From assembly GCA_964619885.1 (NCBI GenBank), contig CAZUGA010000012.1:38247-102246 (forward strand): a stretch of DNA of 64,000 nucleotides. Direction: 5' to 3'. The stretch is from CAZUGA01 sp964619885 (lineage in GTDB: Bacteria > Pseudomonadota > Gammaproteobacteria > Methylococcales > UBA1147). A model generated the notes under the pieces. That model saw only the letters and a list, made by a program, of their open reading frames with translations. It had not been told where the DNA came from and did no database searches. Made by a program: the position numbers and the translations under genes. Shown one piece after another: positions 25,688-35,493 of the stretch (its first letter is position 1; every line of letters begins with the position of its first letter).

Positions 25688-26965
25688 CTATAAAAACGCA
25701 TCAGCGGATGTATGATCCAGAATATATTTCACATCAAAGAGGACGGTGTCTTTTTTGCCCAAAGCCCTAATTGCCTCACCGCCCATTTCTTTAAATTCCC
25801 GGTGAGCCACCGATAGAATTATCGCGTCGTATCGGTTATTTTCAAGTTTATCGACCAAATCAATACCTAGTTCACGTTTGGTTTCTTCCGGGTCTGCCCA
25901 CGGGTCGTAGACTTCGATATTCGCGTTATACCGGTGTAATTCTTCAATAATATCGATGACTCGGGTATTGCGAATATCCGGACAGTTTTCCTTAAAGGTT
26001 AAGCCCAATATTAATACCTTTGCTTGAGCCACATGGATTCGACGCTGAGTCATCAATTTTACCACGCGTTCGACCACATAAGCGCCCATATTATCGTTGA
26101 TACGCCGGCCGGCCAGGATCATTTCAGGGTGATGGCCAATCTCTTGGGCTTTGTGTGTCAAATAATAGGGGTCGACGCCGATACAATGGCCACCGACCAA
26201 ACCCGGTCGGAACGGCAGAAAATTCCATTTGCTGCCAGCAGCCTCTAGAACTTCCAGAGTATTCAAGCCCAAACTATTAAATAGTATGGCTAGCTCGTTG
26301 ATCAGAGCGATATTGACATCTCGTTGGGTATTTTCGATGACCTTGGCGGCTTCTGCGACCTTAATACTACTCGCTTTATGTGTGCCGGCTTTGATGACAC
26401 TTCTATAAAGCGCATCCACGAAATCGGCGATTTCAGGTGTTGACCCAGAGGTTACCTTCTTAATTGTTGTTACGCCGTGATCTTTATCCCCTGGATTGAT
26501 ACGTTCAGGGCTATAGCCAGCGAAGAAGTCCTTGTTAAACACTAAGCCGGATACTTTTTCTAGTATAGGTATACATACTTCTTCGGTCGCGCCCGGGTAA
26601 ACCGTCGACTCGTAAATTACAATGTCGTCTTTAGACAAAACTTTGCCGATTGCCGCGCTTGCGCCCTCCAGTGGACTCAGGTCCGGTCGCTTGTTTTTAT
26701 CGATTGGTGTCGGTACCGTGACGATGTAAACATTGCAGTCAGATAGGTCTTCTATATTAGATGTGTAGCGGAGATATTTGTTGTTCTTTAAACGTTCCGG
26801 TTCGACCTCCAGGGATTTATCTTCCCCTGCAATCAATTCTGCAATTCTTTGTTTGTTGATATCCAATCCTATCGAGTCGAAAATTTCCCCGAATTCAATC
26901 GCCAGTGGTAAGCCAACGTAACCCAGACCGATTATACCAATCTTACTCTCATTGAGTGACCGCAT
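25688..26965 (-). CDS. tviB: TviB/WbpO-type nucleotide-sugar dehydrogenase
   Basis: The 425-residue protein has an N-terminal Rossmann motif IGIIGLGYVGLPLA (9-22), the YESTVYPGATEE block, the catalytic-Cys motif GGHCIGVDPYYLTHKAQ, and a C-terminal NDP-binding domain. Details such as GHCIGVDPYYL with LTHKAQEIG point to the TviB/WbpO group, which oxidises UDP-GlcNAc or UDP-GalNAc to the uronic acid with two NAD. It is the first gene of the minus-strand operon with the epimerase, mobB and moeA. A clear ribosome binding site (AAGGGG, 26971-26976) sits five bases before the ATG. Confidence 0.9.
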   Translation of the reverse strand: MRSLNESKIGIIGLGYVGLPLAIEFGEIFDSIGLDINKQRIAELIAGEDKSLEVEPERLKNNKYLRYTSNIEDLSDCNVYIVTVPTPIDKNKRPDLSPLEGASAAIGKVLSKDDIVIYESTVYPGATEEVCIPILEKVSGLVFNKDFFAGYSPERINPGDKDHGVTTIKKVTSGSTPEIADFVDALYRSVIKAGTHKASSIKVAEAAKVIENTQRDVNIALINELAILFNSLGLNTLEVLEAAGSKWNFLPFRPGLVGGHCIGVDPYYLTHKAQEIGHHPEMILAGRRINDNMGAYVVERVVKLMTQRRIHVAQAKVLILGLTFKENCPDIRNTRVIDIIEELHRYNANIEVYDPWADPEETKRELGIDLVDKLENNRYDAIILSVAHREFKEMGGEAIRALGKKDTVLFDVKYILDHTSADAFL

Positions 26966-27638
26966 ATTTACCCCTTAATGCCCAAATCAAAAATGGTAAT
27001 TGACAATATTGTCGCTAGCAATAGCTTAGACTATTCACTACTATTTTGGTCATGCAACGGAGAATTCGTTATCATTGAAAAAATTAAGCGGTGAGTCGGG
27101 TCGGTACACAAATTGGTTGGCATTGGATTTATTTTTTCTGGAGTGTTTTTGCGATTGTCGAACTGTTTAATTAGGGAACGTTACACAAATTCAAAGGAAA
27201 GCAACCGACAAGATTTGAATCATCAATCGGTCCAATCAAACTATTTCGATCTGAATCGACTAAGTATAACTAAGAAGCTTGGCGCCTAAAAGTAGATTAA
27301 TGCGTAGGCAAGTGGATGGATCCGCTTCGTTTCCGAGTCATCATACTTCTGTCTCATTTGATCTTATGTCGCTTTGTATTGAGTTAAATTAAAAAACTGA
27401 ATTTATAGACCGCAGTTTAACCACATAGTGAGAAAGTACGAGTTCAATCAACGTGATAGCAAGCATTATCACTTGATCATTGAATTGGCGTTGCAACTCG
27501 ATTTAGGATTTGGCTGCGCGTTTCGACTAATCGATGACGTTCTTAATACGTAGCATTGCGGATAAAGGGCGGTAAATTGTGCGCTGTTCGCTATATTTGT
27601 AGTCAAGAAATCAATAATTGGGATAATTGAGTTAGGGT
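26966..27638. other. Divergent regulatory region of about 670 bases
   Basis: This region separates the minus-strand tviB operon from the plus-strand EpsB-prs operon and has no visible gene. It contains a perfect 12-bp palindrome at 27002-27013. I searched by eye for a sigma-54 promoter (TGGCAC-N5-TTGC), expected near a PrsR-type activator, and found no convincing match. The closest is TTGGCG-TTGCA at about 27484-27494, with wrong spacing. Confidence 0.5.
27002..27013. promoter_or_regulatory. 12-bp perfect palindrome upstream of tviB
   Basis: GACAATATTGTC is perfectly self-complementary and is followed at once by a second palindrome, GCTAGC. It lies 37-48 bases before the tviB start codon, in the zone where promoter and operator sites lie. 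No protein can be assigned. Confidence 0.4.
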
Positions 27639-29024
27639 ATGATTCGGATTTTTCGACATTACATCTCTGGAATCTTTTTAGGTTTGGTCCTATTGGAGTT
27701 CGGCGTGTTTTTCTCTGCGATTCATTTTGGTTCACTGTTGCGCTACCAGGAGATGGCGCCGGTTAGCGTTGATCAGCTTCTGCCTTCTGCAATATTTGCC
27801 GTCATCATGCTAATTTCCAATACCGGTATGGGATTGTACCAACGGACGCAGACTTGGGGTGAAGCGGGATTATTACTAAGAATAATCGGCAGCTTTATGT
27901 TCGGTACTTTGGCCATGAGCCTGTATTTCTATATTTTTCCGATTCATGCTATTGGTCGTGGCGTTTTTGCAGCGGCGTTATTGTCGTCGTTGATCGGTGT
28001 CACATTTTTGCGAGTAATATTTTATCGGGTTGTTGATCAGAAGGTCTTGAAAAGGCGTGTTGTGGTATTTGGCGCCGGTAAAAATGCTGAAAAAGTAATC
28101 GAACTTGAAAAATCCAAATCGACCCAGAATATTTTAGTCATGGGTTGTATTCCGTTGCAGGGACAGCCTTCCATTGTGCCCGCGGACCGTATCGTTAAGA
28201 TGAAAGTACCGCTGAATCAATACGCAATAGAATCCGATATCGACGAAATTGTTGTCGCACCTGATGATCGGCGGAAAGGTTTACCCGTCGATGAGATATT
28301 GGATTGTAAGATGAATGGCTTTGAAGTCGTGGATATGTTGACTTTTTTTGAACGCGAAGGTGGATTTATTCGGGTAGATTGCCTGTATCCAAGCTGGTTG
28401 GTTTTTTCAGATGGATTTAGAGCCGGGTTTTTACGTATGTTTAGTAAACGCATGTTCGATATTATTGCGAGCCTGGTATTGCTCGGTTTGACTTGGCCTT
28501 TGATGTCACTCACCGCGTTTGTCATTTGGATAGAGGGTCGATTTAAGGAGCCCATATTCTATAAACAAGTCCGAGTCGGTGTCAGTTGGCGATTATTCAA
28601 AGTTATTAAATTTAGAAGTATGCGTACTGATGCCGAGCAAATTGGAAAGCCGCGCATGGCGCAAAGGAATGATAGCCGTGTGACTCGAATCGGAGCGTTC
28701 ATTAGAAAAGTGAGAATTGATGAATTACCACAACTTTTCAATGTCTTAAAAGGGGATATGAGTTTTGTTGGACCGCGGCCGGAAAGACCGGAATTTGTGG
28801 AACGCTTTGCCGAAACAATACCCTATTATTCAGAGCGACATCGTGTTAAACCCGGCATAACGGGTTGGGCGCAATTGTGTTATCCATACGGAGAGAACGA
28901 AATCGATGCTTTAAACAAGCTTCAATATGATCTCTATTATGTGAAAAATTACAGCATATTTTTCGATTTGATGATAATGCTGCAAACTGTAGAAGTAGTG
29001 TTGTGGGGTAAAGGCGCCCGTTAA
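27639..29024 (+). CDS. EpsB-type exopolysaccharide polyprenyl glycosylphosphotransferase
   Basis: The 461-residue protein has about four N-terminal membrane segments, a central CoA/NAD-binding-like region (VVVFGAGKNAEKVIE), a further membrane helix (about 270-290), and the C-terminal bacterial sugar transferase domain. That domain carries KFRSMRTDAE, then RIDELPQLFNVLKGDMSFVG and GPRPERPEFV. It transfers a sugar-1-phosphate to undecaprenyl phosphate to begin a repeat unit at the inner membrane. This two-part form with PrsK-PrsR-PrsT downstream is characteristic of XrtA/PEP-CTERM exopolysaccharide clusters. It starts the plus-strand operon and is followed 34 bases later by prsK. Confidence 0.92.
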   Translation: MIRIFRHYISGIFLGLVLLEFGVFFSAIHFGSLLRYQEMAPVSVDQLLPSAIFAVIMLISNTGMGLYQRTQTWGEAGLLLRIIGSFMFGTLAMSLYFYIFPIHAIGRGVFAAALLSSLIGVTFLRVIFYRVVDQKVLKRRVVVFGAGKNAEKVIELEKSKSTQNILVMGCIPLQGQPSIVPADRIVKMKVPLNQYAIESDIDEIVVAPDDRRKGLPVDEILDCKMNGFEVVDMLTFFEREGGFIRVDCLYPSWLVFSDGFRAGFLRMFSKRMFDIIASLVLLGLTWPLMSLTAFVIWIEGRFKEPIFYKQVRVGVSWRLFKVIKFRSMRTDAEQIGKPRMAQRNDSRVTRIGAFIRKVRIDELPQLFNVLKGDMSFVGPRPERPEFVERFAETIPYYSERHRVKPGITGWAQLCYPYGENEIDALNKLQYDLYYVKNYSIFFDLMIMLQTVEVVLWGKGAR

Positions 29025-29058
29025 TGAAAAGCGTTGCGATGGATCGGATCCAATCAAG

Positions 29059-31164
29059 ATGACTATTGGTTTTTACAGTTATCTGATAGGTGCCATTGCT
29101 TTTCTGTTGCTGTCTCTGCTCCTGGGTACTAGTTGGCGAGGCCGAGTGCACGGCAAATTGTTGGTTATTGCTTCGGTAACAACGACAATTTGGGCGGCAA
29201 CATTAGCCCTCTACGCTTGGTTCGATAAATCACCTTCAAGCTTAATATGGACGATCGAAATAGTTCGTGCGACCGTATGGCTGATTTTCTTTAGTGTGTT
29301 GCTAAATTCTGCTGTCACGGTTAGGTCTGCACAGGGCGGACAGTTCGGGAAATTTAAGTATTATATATATAGCGTATCCTTCTGCTTGCTGTTGATAGTT
29401 TGGGGTGCGCCGCTAATAGAACCTTATTTCCCAGGGCAATATGACCCTAGTTATCAGCTTGTCGGGCATGTTTTATTGGCGTTGATTGGTATGGTCTTGA
29501 TCGAGCAGCTGTACCGAAATACTCGAGAAGACCAGAGGTGGGCCATCAAATTTATTTGTTTGGCCGTCGGGGGTATGTTTGCCTACGATTTTTATTTGTA
29601 TTCGGACGCGTTGCTGTTTAGGCAAATCAATGCGAATATTTGGATAGCCAGGGGAGCGATAACTGCGTTAATGGTTCCGCTGATCGCAATTGCTGCGGCG
29701 CGTAACCGCAATTGGGTTGTCGATATTTTCATTTCCCGGGGCGTGGTCTTTTACTCAGCTTCATTGTTGGGTGCCGGTGTTTATCTATTACTAATGGCGA
29801 TCTCCGGATATTACATCAAGTTGTACGGTGGGGAATGGGGAACTGTTGTACAAATCATATTCTTTGTAGGTGCATTTCTATTTTTGTCCCTGCTGTTTTT
29901 TTCTGGCCAGCTTCGGTCCAAGATCCGAGTATTTTTGAGCAAGAACTTTTTTAGCTATGCATACGATTATCGTGAGGAATGGCTCAATATAATTTCAACA
30001 TTGTCAGAATCCAGGGCACGTTATCCGTTGGAGCAACGCGCTATTTTGGCTCTTGCGGAACTTGTCGAAAGTCCAGGCGGTGCGCTCTGGGTTGGTGATA
30101 GTTCATCGGGCACCTATTTTCGCAGAGCTTGTTTTGGAGATACCTCCAAGGCACCCAACCGGATCGACCGGGACGACCCCTTAATCAACAAGATCAAAAC
30201 AATGGGCTGGGTCGTGAATCTGGAAGAATTGGAAAATTCCCCACATTTATATACAGATCTAAGCAGGCCAGAATGGTTGGTAGATCTGACTCAAGCATGG
30301 GTGATCGTACCACTTTTCCAGGGTGAGCAATTATACGGTTTGGTGTTATTGATACAGCCTCGCGCCAATGTCAAATGGGATTGGGAAGTCAAAGAACTAT
30401 TGAAAACAGCGGGGAAACAAGCTGCTAGTTATCTGGCTCTGGAAGATGCGGCTGAGGAACTATTCGAAGCCAGGCAGTTTGAGGGTTTTAATAGACTCTC
30501 CGCATTTGTAATACATGATCTAAAGAATATAATCGCGCAGCTTTCGTTGGTCGTCCGTAATGCGGAGAAGCACCATGATAACCCCGAGTTCATGAAGGAT
30601 GCGATTAAAACGGTCGATCACTCGGTGGAAAAAATGAGCCGCTTGATGTCGCAATTGAAAAATGCCGGTAAAGCCGCTGCCGCCAATGAACTGGATCTGG
30701 AAAAGATTCTACAAGACGTCATTGAAAGCCGGGCAAATCAACGTCCAGTGCCTATCGTGGAGTGTTTGGTACCCGAAAAAATCAACGTTGTGGCCGATCG
30801 CGATAGGTTGGGCTCAGCATTCGAGCACGTCATTCAAAATGCACAAGAGGCAGCAGGAAGAAAAGGTTCTGTCCAAGTGCGACTGGAATCAATGCAGAAT
30901 AAAGCTATAGTTGATGTCGAGGACACCGGACACGGCATGGATGAAGATTTTATTCGAACGCGTTTATTTAAGCCGTTTGATACGACCAAAGGACTCACAG
31001 GGATGGGGATAGGCGCCTACGAAAGTCGAGAATATATTCGGTCATTGGGTGGAGATATCCATGTGGAAAGCGTCCTCGATAAAGGAACCCTTTTTAGGTT
31101 TGAAATTCCGTTGGTTAACGGAGAACAGGATGCCGCGGTTAGTACAGAAGGAGCATACGTTTGA
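29059..31164 (+). CDS. prsK: XrtA/PEP-CTERM system histidine kinase PrsK
   Basis: The 701-residue protein has about eight N-terminal membrane segments (8-290), a GAF domain (about 320-455), a phosphoacceptor motif VIHDLKN with His486, and a C-terminal ATPase domain with NAQEAA, DTGHGMDE and GIGAYESREYI. This architecture, and the missing or unusual G2 box (TGMGIGAYES), is that of PrsK, the sensor kinase of the PEP-CTERM exopolysaccharide system. Its stop overlaps the TTG start of prsR, forming a coupled two-component pair. Confidence 0.93.
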   Translation: MTIGFYSYLIGAIAFLLLSLLLGTSWRGRVHGKLLVIASVTTTIWAATLALYAWFDKSPSSLIWTIEIVRATVWLIFFSVLLNSAVTVRSAQGGQFGKFKYYIYSVSFCLLLIVWGAPLIEPYFPGQYDPSYQLVGHVLLALIGMVLIEQLYRNTREDQRWAIKFICLAVGGMFAYDFYLYSDALLFRQINANIWIARGAITALMVPLIAIAAARNRNWVVDIFISRGVVFYSASLLGAGVYLLLMAISGYYIKLYGGEWGTVVQIIFFVGAFLFLSLLFFSGQLRSKIRVFLSKNFFSYAYDYREEWLNIISTLSESRARYPLEQRAILALAELVESPGGALWVGDSSSGTYFRRACFGDTSKAPNRIDRDDPLINKIKTMGWVVNLEELENSPHLYTDLSRPEWLVDLTQAWVIVPLFQGEQLYGLVLLIQPRANVKWDWEVKELLKTAGKQAASYLALEDAAEELFEARQFEGFNRLSAFVIHDLKNIIAQLSLVVRNAEKHHDNPEFMKDAIKTVDHSVEKMSRLMSQLKNAGKAAAANELDLEKILQDVIESRANQRPVPIVECLVPEKINVVADRDRLGSAFEHVIQNAQEAAGRKGSVQVRLESMQNKAIVDVEDTGHGMDEDFIRTRLFKPFDTTKGLTGMGIGAYESREYIRSLGGDIHVESVLDKGTLFRFEIPLVNGEQDAAVSTEGAYV

Positions 31165-32507
31165 GCAGAACAATATTGATCGTTGAAGATGACCAGGGTT
31201 TGCAGAGCCAATTGCGTTGGAGCTTTGATAACTACAAAGTTCAAGTCGCCGATGATTGCGAGTCGGCGTTGGCTGCAATCAAGAAGCATGAACCACAGGT
31301 TGTCACGTTAGACCTGGGGTTGCCACCGGATCCTGGTGGGGTTAGCGAGGGGTTTAAAACTTTAAACGAAATCCAATCGGTGGCACCGCATACAAAGATC
31401 ATAGTTATTACCGGAAATAACGATTTTGAAAATCCGATAAAGTCGATTGGGTTCGGTGCCTACGACTTTTACCAAAAACCGGTAGAACCGGATATATTGT
31501 CGCTGGTGGTGGAGCGTGCGTTTAAACTCTTTGAATTGGAAGAAGAAAACCGCAAATTAGCACGTCAGCATATTAGTAATCCGTTGGATGGAGTCATTGC
31601 GGCGAGTCCGGAAATGCATGAAGTTTGTCGGATGGTAGAACGTTTAGCGCCGACTGATATGACGACATTATTGTTCGGTGAAAGTGGCACCGGTAAAGAA
31701 GTACTTGCGCGCGCTTTACATTCGTTGAGCCATCGCAAGAAAAAACCGTTTATCGCGGTAAATTCAGCGGCAATTCCTGAAAGTTTGTTAGAAAGCGAAT
31801 TGTTTGGACACGAGAAAGGTGCGTTCACCGGTGCGACAAAACAGGTAAAGGGTAAATTTGAACTTGCCGACGGTGGAACATTCTTTTTGGATGAAATTGG
31901 TGATATTCCGATGTCGCTGCAACCCAAACTACTCAGGTTTCTGCAGGAGCGTGTGGTCGAACGGGTTGGCGGCCGGCAGGAGATTCCAGTTGATGTAAGG
32001 GTCGTTTGTGCGACTCACCAAGATATCCCGACGCTCATCAATGAAGGAAGGTTTCGCGAAGATCTGTACTATCGGATCAATGAGATGGTCATCAACATTC
32101 CACCCGTGCGTGAACGGACCGGGGATATACCCGTATTGGCGCGTGCATTTTTGGCAGCTTACGCCGAACAAATGAAGATTGATTTAAACGGTTTTACCGA
32201 CAAAGCGTTCGCGGCAATGGAATCCTATGCCTGGCCAGGCAATGTTCGAGAGTTGGAAAGTCGAATAAAGCGTTCGGTCGTCATGGCAAATGGACCGATG
32301 GTTGATGACAAAGATTTAGAACTTTCCGCCGAGGAAGACAGCAATAGAGTGCGTAGTTTGCGGGAGATTCGTGATTCTGCGGAACGTTTGGCAATATGCC
32401 AGGCATTAACGGAATGCGGCGGCAATGTATCCAAAGCCTCAGAAATGTTGGAAGTCACGCGACCGACCTTGTATTCGTTGCTGAATAAATTCGATCTAAA
32501 GTTGTAA
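31161..32507 (+). CDS. prsR: Sigma-54-dependent response regulator PrsR
   Basis: The 448-residue protein has a receiver domain (1-120; acidic residues EDD at 9-11, phosphoacceptor Asp51, Lys in YQKPVEP), an AAA+ domain with Walker A GESGTGKE and the sigma-54 contact loop GAFTGA, and a C-terminal Fis-type HTH (GGNVSKASEMLEVTRPTLY). It belongs to the PEP-CTERM-box regulator group that partners PrsK. The start is TTG at 31161, within the TTGA overlap with the prsK stop. It should activate sigma-54 promoters of the exopolysaccharide and PEP-CTERM genes. Confidence 0.95.
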   Translation: MSRTILIVEDDQGLQSQLRWSFDNYKVQVADDCESALAAIKKHEPQVVTLDLGLPPDPGGVSEGFKTLNEIQSVAPHTKIIVITGNNDFENPIKSIGFGAYDFYQKPVEPDILSLVVERAFKLFELEEENRKLARQHISNPLDGVIAASPEMHEVCRMVERLAPTDMTTLLFGESGTGKEVLARALHSLSHRKKKPFIAVNSAAIPESLLESELFGHEKGAFTGATKQVKGKFELADGGTFFLDEIGDIPMSLQPKLLRFLQERVVERVGGRQEIPVDVRVVCATHQDIPTLINEGRFREDLYYRINEMVINIPPVRERTGDIPVLARAFLAAYAEQMKIDLNGFTDKAFAAMESYAWPGNVRELESRIKRSVVMANGPMVDDKDLELSAEEDSNRVRSLREIRDSAERLAICQALTECGGNVSKASEMLEVTRPTLYSLLNKFDLKL

Positions 32508-32555
32508 TTTCTGTAGAACGAATCGATCTATTTAACTTCATACGGTACCGGTATT

Positions 32556-35321
32556 TTGAAAATCATAGCTAGGTTGTTCTTTTTGATCGCAATCGCCAAT
32601 CCGGTGTTTGCGGATGTTGCCGATGAAAAGTATTTACAAAGTGCTCGCGATTACCTGGAAAAGGGGGAAGCCAAAGCAGCCGTTATCCAATTAAAAAATC
32701 ACTTGAGAGCGTCTCCATTCGATGGCGAAGGTCGTATGCTTCTTGGAACCACTTATCTAATTCTGCGAGATGGCATAGCGGCCGTCAAAGAACTCGAAAA
32801 AGCTCAAGAATTGGGTATTGACTATAACCGATTGAAGATCCCTCTTAGTCGATCCTATCTTATGGCGGGACGGCCGAAAATGGTTCTCGAGCGGGTCGAG
32901 GATGATCCGCAGGCATCAGCTGAATCTCGAGCCATGGTTTTTGCGTTGCTCGGTATGGCGCAATTGATGACGAACAATATTGATGTTGCCAAGAGTGACT
33001 TCAATAAAGCATTGCAGTTGGACAAAGATTCTCAGGATGCGTTGCGCGGCATGGCTCGGGTTGAACTCGCACAACAGAATTTTGATGAGGCGATCAATTG
33101 GTCAACCCAAGCGGTCAAGCGTGATCCGACAGACCTGGAAGCATTGTTGATTCTGGGAGAGACTCAGCGCGTTGCAGGAAATAATCCAGCGTCAATCAAA
33201 GCATTTGATGAAGCACTTGCGCTTGATTCAGGTAATATCCCTGCTCGATTGAATCGAGCGGCGGTTTACATAGCTGATGGCCAATTGGATCGCGCGGAGC
33301 TCGATATCAAATCGGTTGTCGATACCGCAGGAGAAATTCCATTAGCCTCCTATCTCAGCGGTGTCGTGGCATTTGAGCGCAAACAAATGGAAAAAGCTAA
33401 AGATGCGCTGCTGCAGGTATTGAAAGTCATACCAAAGCATCAGCCGAGCCACCTTATGCTGGGCACCATTGCGTATTATGAGGGGGAGCATAAAGTTGCG
33501 CAGAGCTATTTATATAATTACGTCAATAATCAACCGACACATCTACCCGCAGTAAAGCTGTTGGCAGCGACCTATATGAAGTTGAAACGGCCGACCGAAG
33601 CTGCGAGCGTCCTTGAAAAAGTCGCGGATCAAGCGCAGGAAGATGCTCAATTTTTAGCCTTGTTGGGTAGCGCATACATGCAAGATCAACAGTTTGACAA
33701 GGGTACGGCATTACTGGAAAAAGCATCCAAAATAGCCCCGGATGTAGCGGCAATTAGGGCGCAATTGGCGATTGGCCATTTTGCGGCTGGCCAAGTCGAA
33801 CAGGCTGTTGGTGAATTGGAAAATGCGGTTGATTTGGGGCAGGGCCTAGTTCAGGCGGATGTCATGTTGGTGTTAACGTTGATACAGCAGAAAGCCTACG
33901 ATCAAGCGGCGGATAAGGCCCGTCGACTCGCGAAAAAAATGCCCAATAATCCCATGCCTGACAACTTGTTGGGAGCTGTTTATCTGGCCAAAGGAGATTT
34001 GGAAACAGCAAGGAAACATTGGTTAAATGCATTAAAAATTCAACCGGACTATACCACGGCTATGGCCAATATGGCCAAGCTTGATGCGAAAAACGGTCGC
34101 TACAAAGAGGCCGAAAAATGGTATCAACAGGTCTTATCAAAAGACGCTTCGAATCTTGAAGCATTATTGGGTTTGGCGCAGTTGGCTCAGATGCAGAACG
34201 ATTTCGATAAGGCCGTTGTATGGTTGAACACTGCCCAGGAAAAAAATCCAGATGCTATTGAACCATCGTTGAAGCGCGCCGAATATGAGTTATCGAAGGG
34301 GAATACTAAATCAGCGTATGACATTGTTCGTGGACTAAAATATAAGCATCCTAATAATCGCATGGTGTTAAGAAGCTTGGGTGTTATTCAAATCAAAGCG
34401 GAAGATATCAGCGGCGCGATTGCCACCTTTCGTGAATTGGTGTCAAAAGACGAGACTCAAGCGGAGTCCTACCATTTACTGGCACAAGCGTTGGCAAATT
34501 CCGGAGATACCGTAGCGGCAAGATCTGAATGGGAAACGGCGTTAAAACTTTCGCCCGATTATTTGGATGCTGCAGCAGCGCAGGCTTATTTGGCATTCAA
34601 GGAGGGGCGCTATAAAGAAACTTTGGAATTGGCACGAAAAATCCAGTCCACGCATAATCAGTCATCGATTGGATATCAGTTGGAAGGTGATGCGTATTCA
34701 GGTTTGAAGGATGCGTCAAAGGCCAATTTGGCCTATCAAAGTGCCTATCAGACAGAACCGAATGCCTATTTGGCGCGCAGAATTTTTCAGACTTATAGAC
34801 AGGTCGGTAACAAAGGCAAAGCGGAGTCAAAATTACAATCGTGGTTAAAGCAGAATCCAGACGATGCTGATGCTTGGACATTGTTGGGTATGGCTTACCA
34901 GGAGGATGGTGAGGTTGAGAAAGCAATAACGGCCTTTGAAACCGCCTATAAAATTAATAAAAGTAATGCAATCGCAGTCAATAACCTGGCGTGGTTGTAT
35001 CAAGAAATGAGTGATTCGCGTGCGGTTGGAATGGCGGAAGCGCTTTTAACTATAGCTGGCGAGAATCCTGAAATGACGGATACGGCGGGTTGGGTATTCA
35101 TGCAAAACGGTCGGGAGGACCGAGCTGTGGTGTTGTTTCAGCAGGCGATATTGAAATTACCTGACAATTCTGCGATTCGGGTTCATTTGGCCGAGGCATT
35201 GATTCGGACCAATCGCCAAAATGAAGCAAAAAAACAATTAAATACCTTACTACAAAAACCCAATGATTTTGCCGAGCGATTGGAGGCTGAAGCACTGTTG
35301 AAGCGTATCAGTGGCCAATAG
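32556..35321 (+). CDS. prsT: XrtA/PEP-CTERM system TPR-repeat protein PrsT
   Basis: The 921-residue protein begins with a signal peptide (RLFFLIAIANPVFA, cleavage near residue 20), and the rest is a near-continuous array of TPR repeats, many with the pattern A..G.A..Y..AL...P. Length and position right after prsK-prsR identify PrsT, a periplasmic or outer-membrane-associated scaffold thought to assist polysaccharide export or PEP-CTERM protein sorting. The start is TTG at 32556. It is the last gene of the group; the usual exosortase XrtA gene does not follow. Confidence 0.92.
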   Translation: MKIIARLFFLIAIANPVFADVADEKYLQSARDYLEKGEAKAAVIQLKNHLRASPFDGEGRMLLGTTYLILRDGIAAVKELEKAQELGIDYNRLKIPLSRSYLMAGRPKMVLERVEDDPQASAESRAMVFALLGMAQLMTNNIDVAKSDFNKALQLDKDSQDALRGMARVELAQQNFDEAINWSTQAVKRDPTDLEALLILGETQRVAGNNPASIKAFDEALALDSGNIPARLNRAAVYIADGQLDRAELDIKSVVDTAGEIPLASYLSGVVAFERKQMEKAKDALLQVLKVIPKHQPSHLMLGTIAYYEGEHKVAQSYLYNYVNNQPTHLPAVKLLAATYMKLKRPTEAASVLEKVADQAQEDAQFLALLGSAYMQDQQFDKGTALLEKASKIAPDVAAIRAQLAIGHFAAGQVEQAVGELENAVDLGQGLVQADVMLVLTLIQQKAYDQAADKARRLAKKMPNNPMPDNLLGAVYLAKGDLETARKHWLNALKIQPDYTTAMANMAKLDAKNGRYKEAEKWYQQVLSKDASNLEALLGLAQLAQMQNDFDKAVVWLNTAQEKNPDAIEPSLKRAEYELSKGNTKSAYDIVRGLKYKHPNNRMVLRSLGVIQIKAEDISGAIATFRELVSKDETQAESYHLLAQALANSGDTVAARSEWETALKLSPDYLDAAAAQAYLAFKEGRYKETLELARKIQSTHNQSSIGYQLEGDAYSGLKDASKANLAYQSAYQTEPNAYLARRIFQTYRQVGNKGKAESKLQSWLKQNPDDADAWTLLGMAYQEDGEVEKAITAFETAYKINKSNAIAVNNLAWLYQEMSDSRAVGMAEALLTIAGENPEMTDTAGWVFMQNGREDRAVVLFQQAILKLPDNSAIRVHLAEALIRTNRQNEAKKQLNTLLQKPNDFAERLEAEALLKRISGQ

Positions 35322-35482
35322 CTACGTTTGTTAATGCCTGTGATTTATGTCAGCAGATAATTATGCTTCGTTGATTGCAACTCGATTATTTTAGGGAACT
35401 GTCGATAAGACGAATTGGTGCTTCGCTAGATTTGCGGTCACATGGTTTTGGGATTTTCTTGTTGCTGTAACAAATTCTTTTT

Positions 35483-35488
35483 ATACTG
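35483..35488 (+). promoter_or_regulatory. TATACT -10-like box just before pstC
   Basis: TATACT lies only five bases before the pstC start codon, with a weak TTGTTG at 35459-35464 (18-base spacer). If used, transcription would start at or beside the start codon, giving a leaderless message. No Pho box of the CTGTCAT-N4-CTGTCAT type is visible upstream. The box could be chance, so confidence is low. Confidence 0.3.
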
Positions 35489-35493
35489 GCCGG

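Noticed and set aside
26966..27638. Sigma-54 promoter for the EpsB-prs operon
   Set aside because: No GG/GC pair with correct spacing was found; near matches fail by one or more positions.
35322..35493. Pho box upstream of pstC
   Set aside because: Only one CTGTAAC half-site was seen; no second half-site lies 11 bases away.
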